Shown here: piece by piece, positions 63,774 to 64,000 of the stretch
How the letters are laid out: every line of letters begins with the position of its first letter
How positions within the stretch are numbered: position 1 is the first letter of the stretch
Assembly: GCA_000585075.1 (NCBI GenBank)
Contig: JEMY01000034.1
Location: forward strand, 83,804-147,803
From: Candidatus Accumulibacter regalis
GTDB lineage: Bacteria > Pseudomonadota > Gammaproteobacteria > Burkholderiales > Rhodocyclaceae
Direction of reading: 5' to 3'
Length of the DNA: 64,000 bases
Translations under genes and position numbers: made by a program
The notes under the pieces: generated by a model
The model's database searches: none
Seen by the model: only the letters and a program-made list of their open reading frames with translations
What the model was told of the DNA's origin: nothing

Positions 63774-63826
63774 AGCCGGATTTCCTTGATTTTCTGGCTT
63801 TTCCGAGGGTTTCCCCCTCCTTTTCC

Positions 63827-64000
63827 CTACTGTGGACGCAATACGGCCAGGCGCTTCAAATTCCATGCCATGCAAACCAGCGTCCACTCACCGGTGACCT
63901 TCTTCAAACCGCGCAGAGAGAAGCGGCGAAATCCCATCACCGACTTGATGATCCCGAACACCGGTTCGATGGTCTGCTTGCGTAGCGCGTAGTGCGCTCG
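63827..64000 (-). CDS. IS1182/IS5-type transposase, C-terminal part (runs off the window)
   Basis: The minus-strand frame entering from the right edge reads RAHYALRKQTIEPVFGIIKS, VMGFRRFSLRGLKKVTGEWT, LVCMAWNLKRLAVLRPQ and stops at TAG 63827. This is the conserved end of DDE transposases of the IS1182 group (R-x-x-x-E-P-V-F-G-x-I-K). The catalytic Glu region (EPVFG) is intact. Partial only because of the window edge; completeness cannot be judged. Confidence 0.85.
   Translation of the reverse strand, partial: RAHYALRKQTIEPVFGIIKSVMGFRRFSLRGLKKVTGEWTLVCMAWNLKRLAVLRPQ

Overview
The window is high-GC DNA and looks like a betaproteobacterial chromosome of the Rhodocyclales / 'Candidatus Accumulibacter' type. 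This is inferred from a RegB/RegA pair with the quinone box, a PEP-CTERM protein with a sigma54-like promoter, an FeoA-FeoB-Cys-rich operon, the dapF-DUF484-xerC and cyaY-lptM-lysA blocks, and a betaproteobacterial elongator tRNA-Met. No rRNA or taxonomic marker gene is present, so the genus is a guess.

1-2.9 kb: a ParD-like/RelE toxin-antitoxin pair, then five small minus-strand orphan genes. Four of them are preceded by copies of one ~45-bp leader repeat; two are frameshifted.

2.9-17.3 kb: a siphovirus-type prophage remnant on the plus strand. Order: HNH nuclease, small and large terminase, portal, S49 protease, [inverted insertion carrying a CHRD/PEP-CTERM gene], HK97-type capsid with an internal TGA, C-terminal stub of the tape-measure protein, then a GTA-like tail tip (DUF2460, DUF2163, NlpC/P60, host-specificity protein with an inserted Asp-box propeller), a minor structural protein and a holin-like gene also cut by a TGA. 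Head-tail connectors, tail tube and most of the tape measure are gone. No integrase, repressor or endolysin is seen, so the element is probably defective.

17.5-31 kb: a defence and toxin island. It holds a PLD-family protein, a frameshifted HTH gene, an AlbA_2/ATPase regulator, and a type I restriction-modification operon (hsdR-hsdS-hsdM). An AAA ATPase and a DUF4276 TOPRIM-like protein are embedded between hsdS and hsdM, with all junctions overlapping or 3 bp apart. After a strong terminator come a methyltransferase fragment, a class II Fic protein, a TacT/TacA pair and IS3/TacA debris. The AAA/DUF4276 pair resembles PARIS in architecture and is the best candidate here for an undescribed system.

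31-64 kb: ordinary chromosomal genes. They cover mechanosensitive channels (MscS and MscK type), an EncFtn-like ferritin without an encapsulin neighbour, a flavin disulfide reductase and a GST; DapF-DUF484-XerC; DUF2784, Hsp15, RegA/RegB; a Fur-box-preceded feo operon followed by an OprB porin; CyaY, LptM, LysA; divergent pirin/LysR; MscK; AlaX-type editing protein; tRNA-Met; RNase G; U32 (TrhP-like) protein; a MurG-like glycosyltransferase; riboflavin synthase; an AI-2E family permease; and TRAP permeases DctQ/DctM. The right edge enters an IS1182-type transposase.

Iron is a recurring theme (Feo, CyaY, EncFtn), as are redox sensing (RegBA) and osmotic protection (two MscS-superfamily channels).
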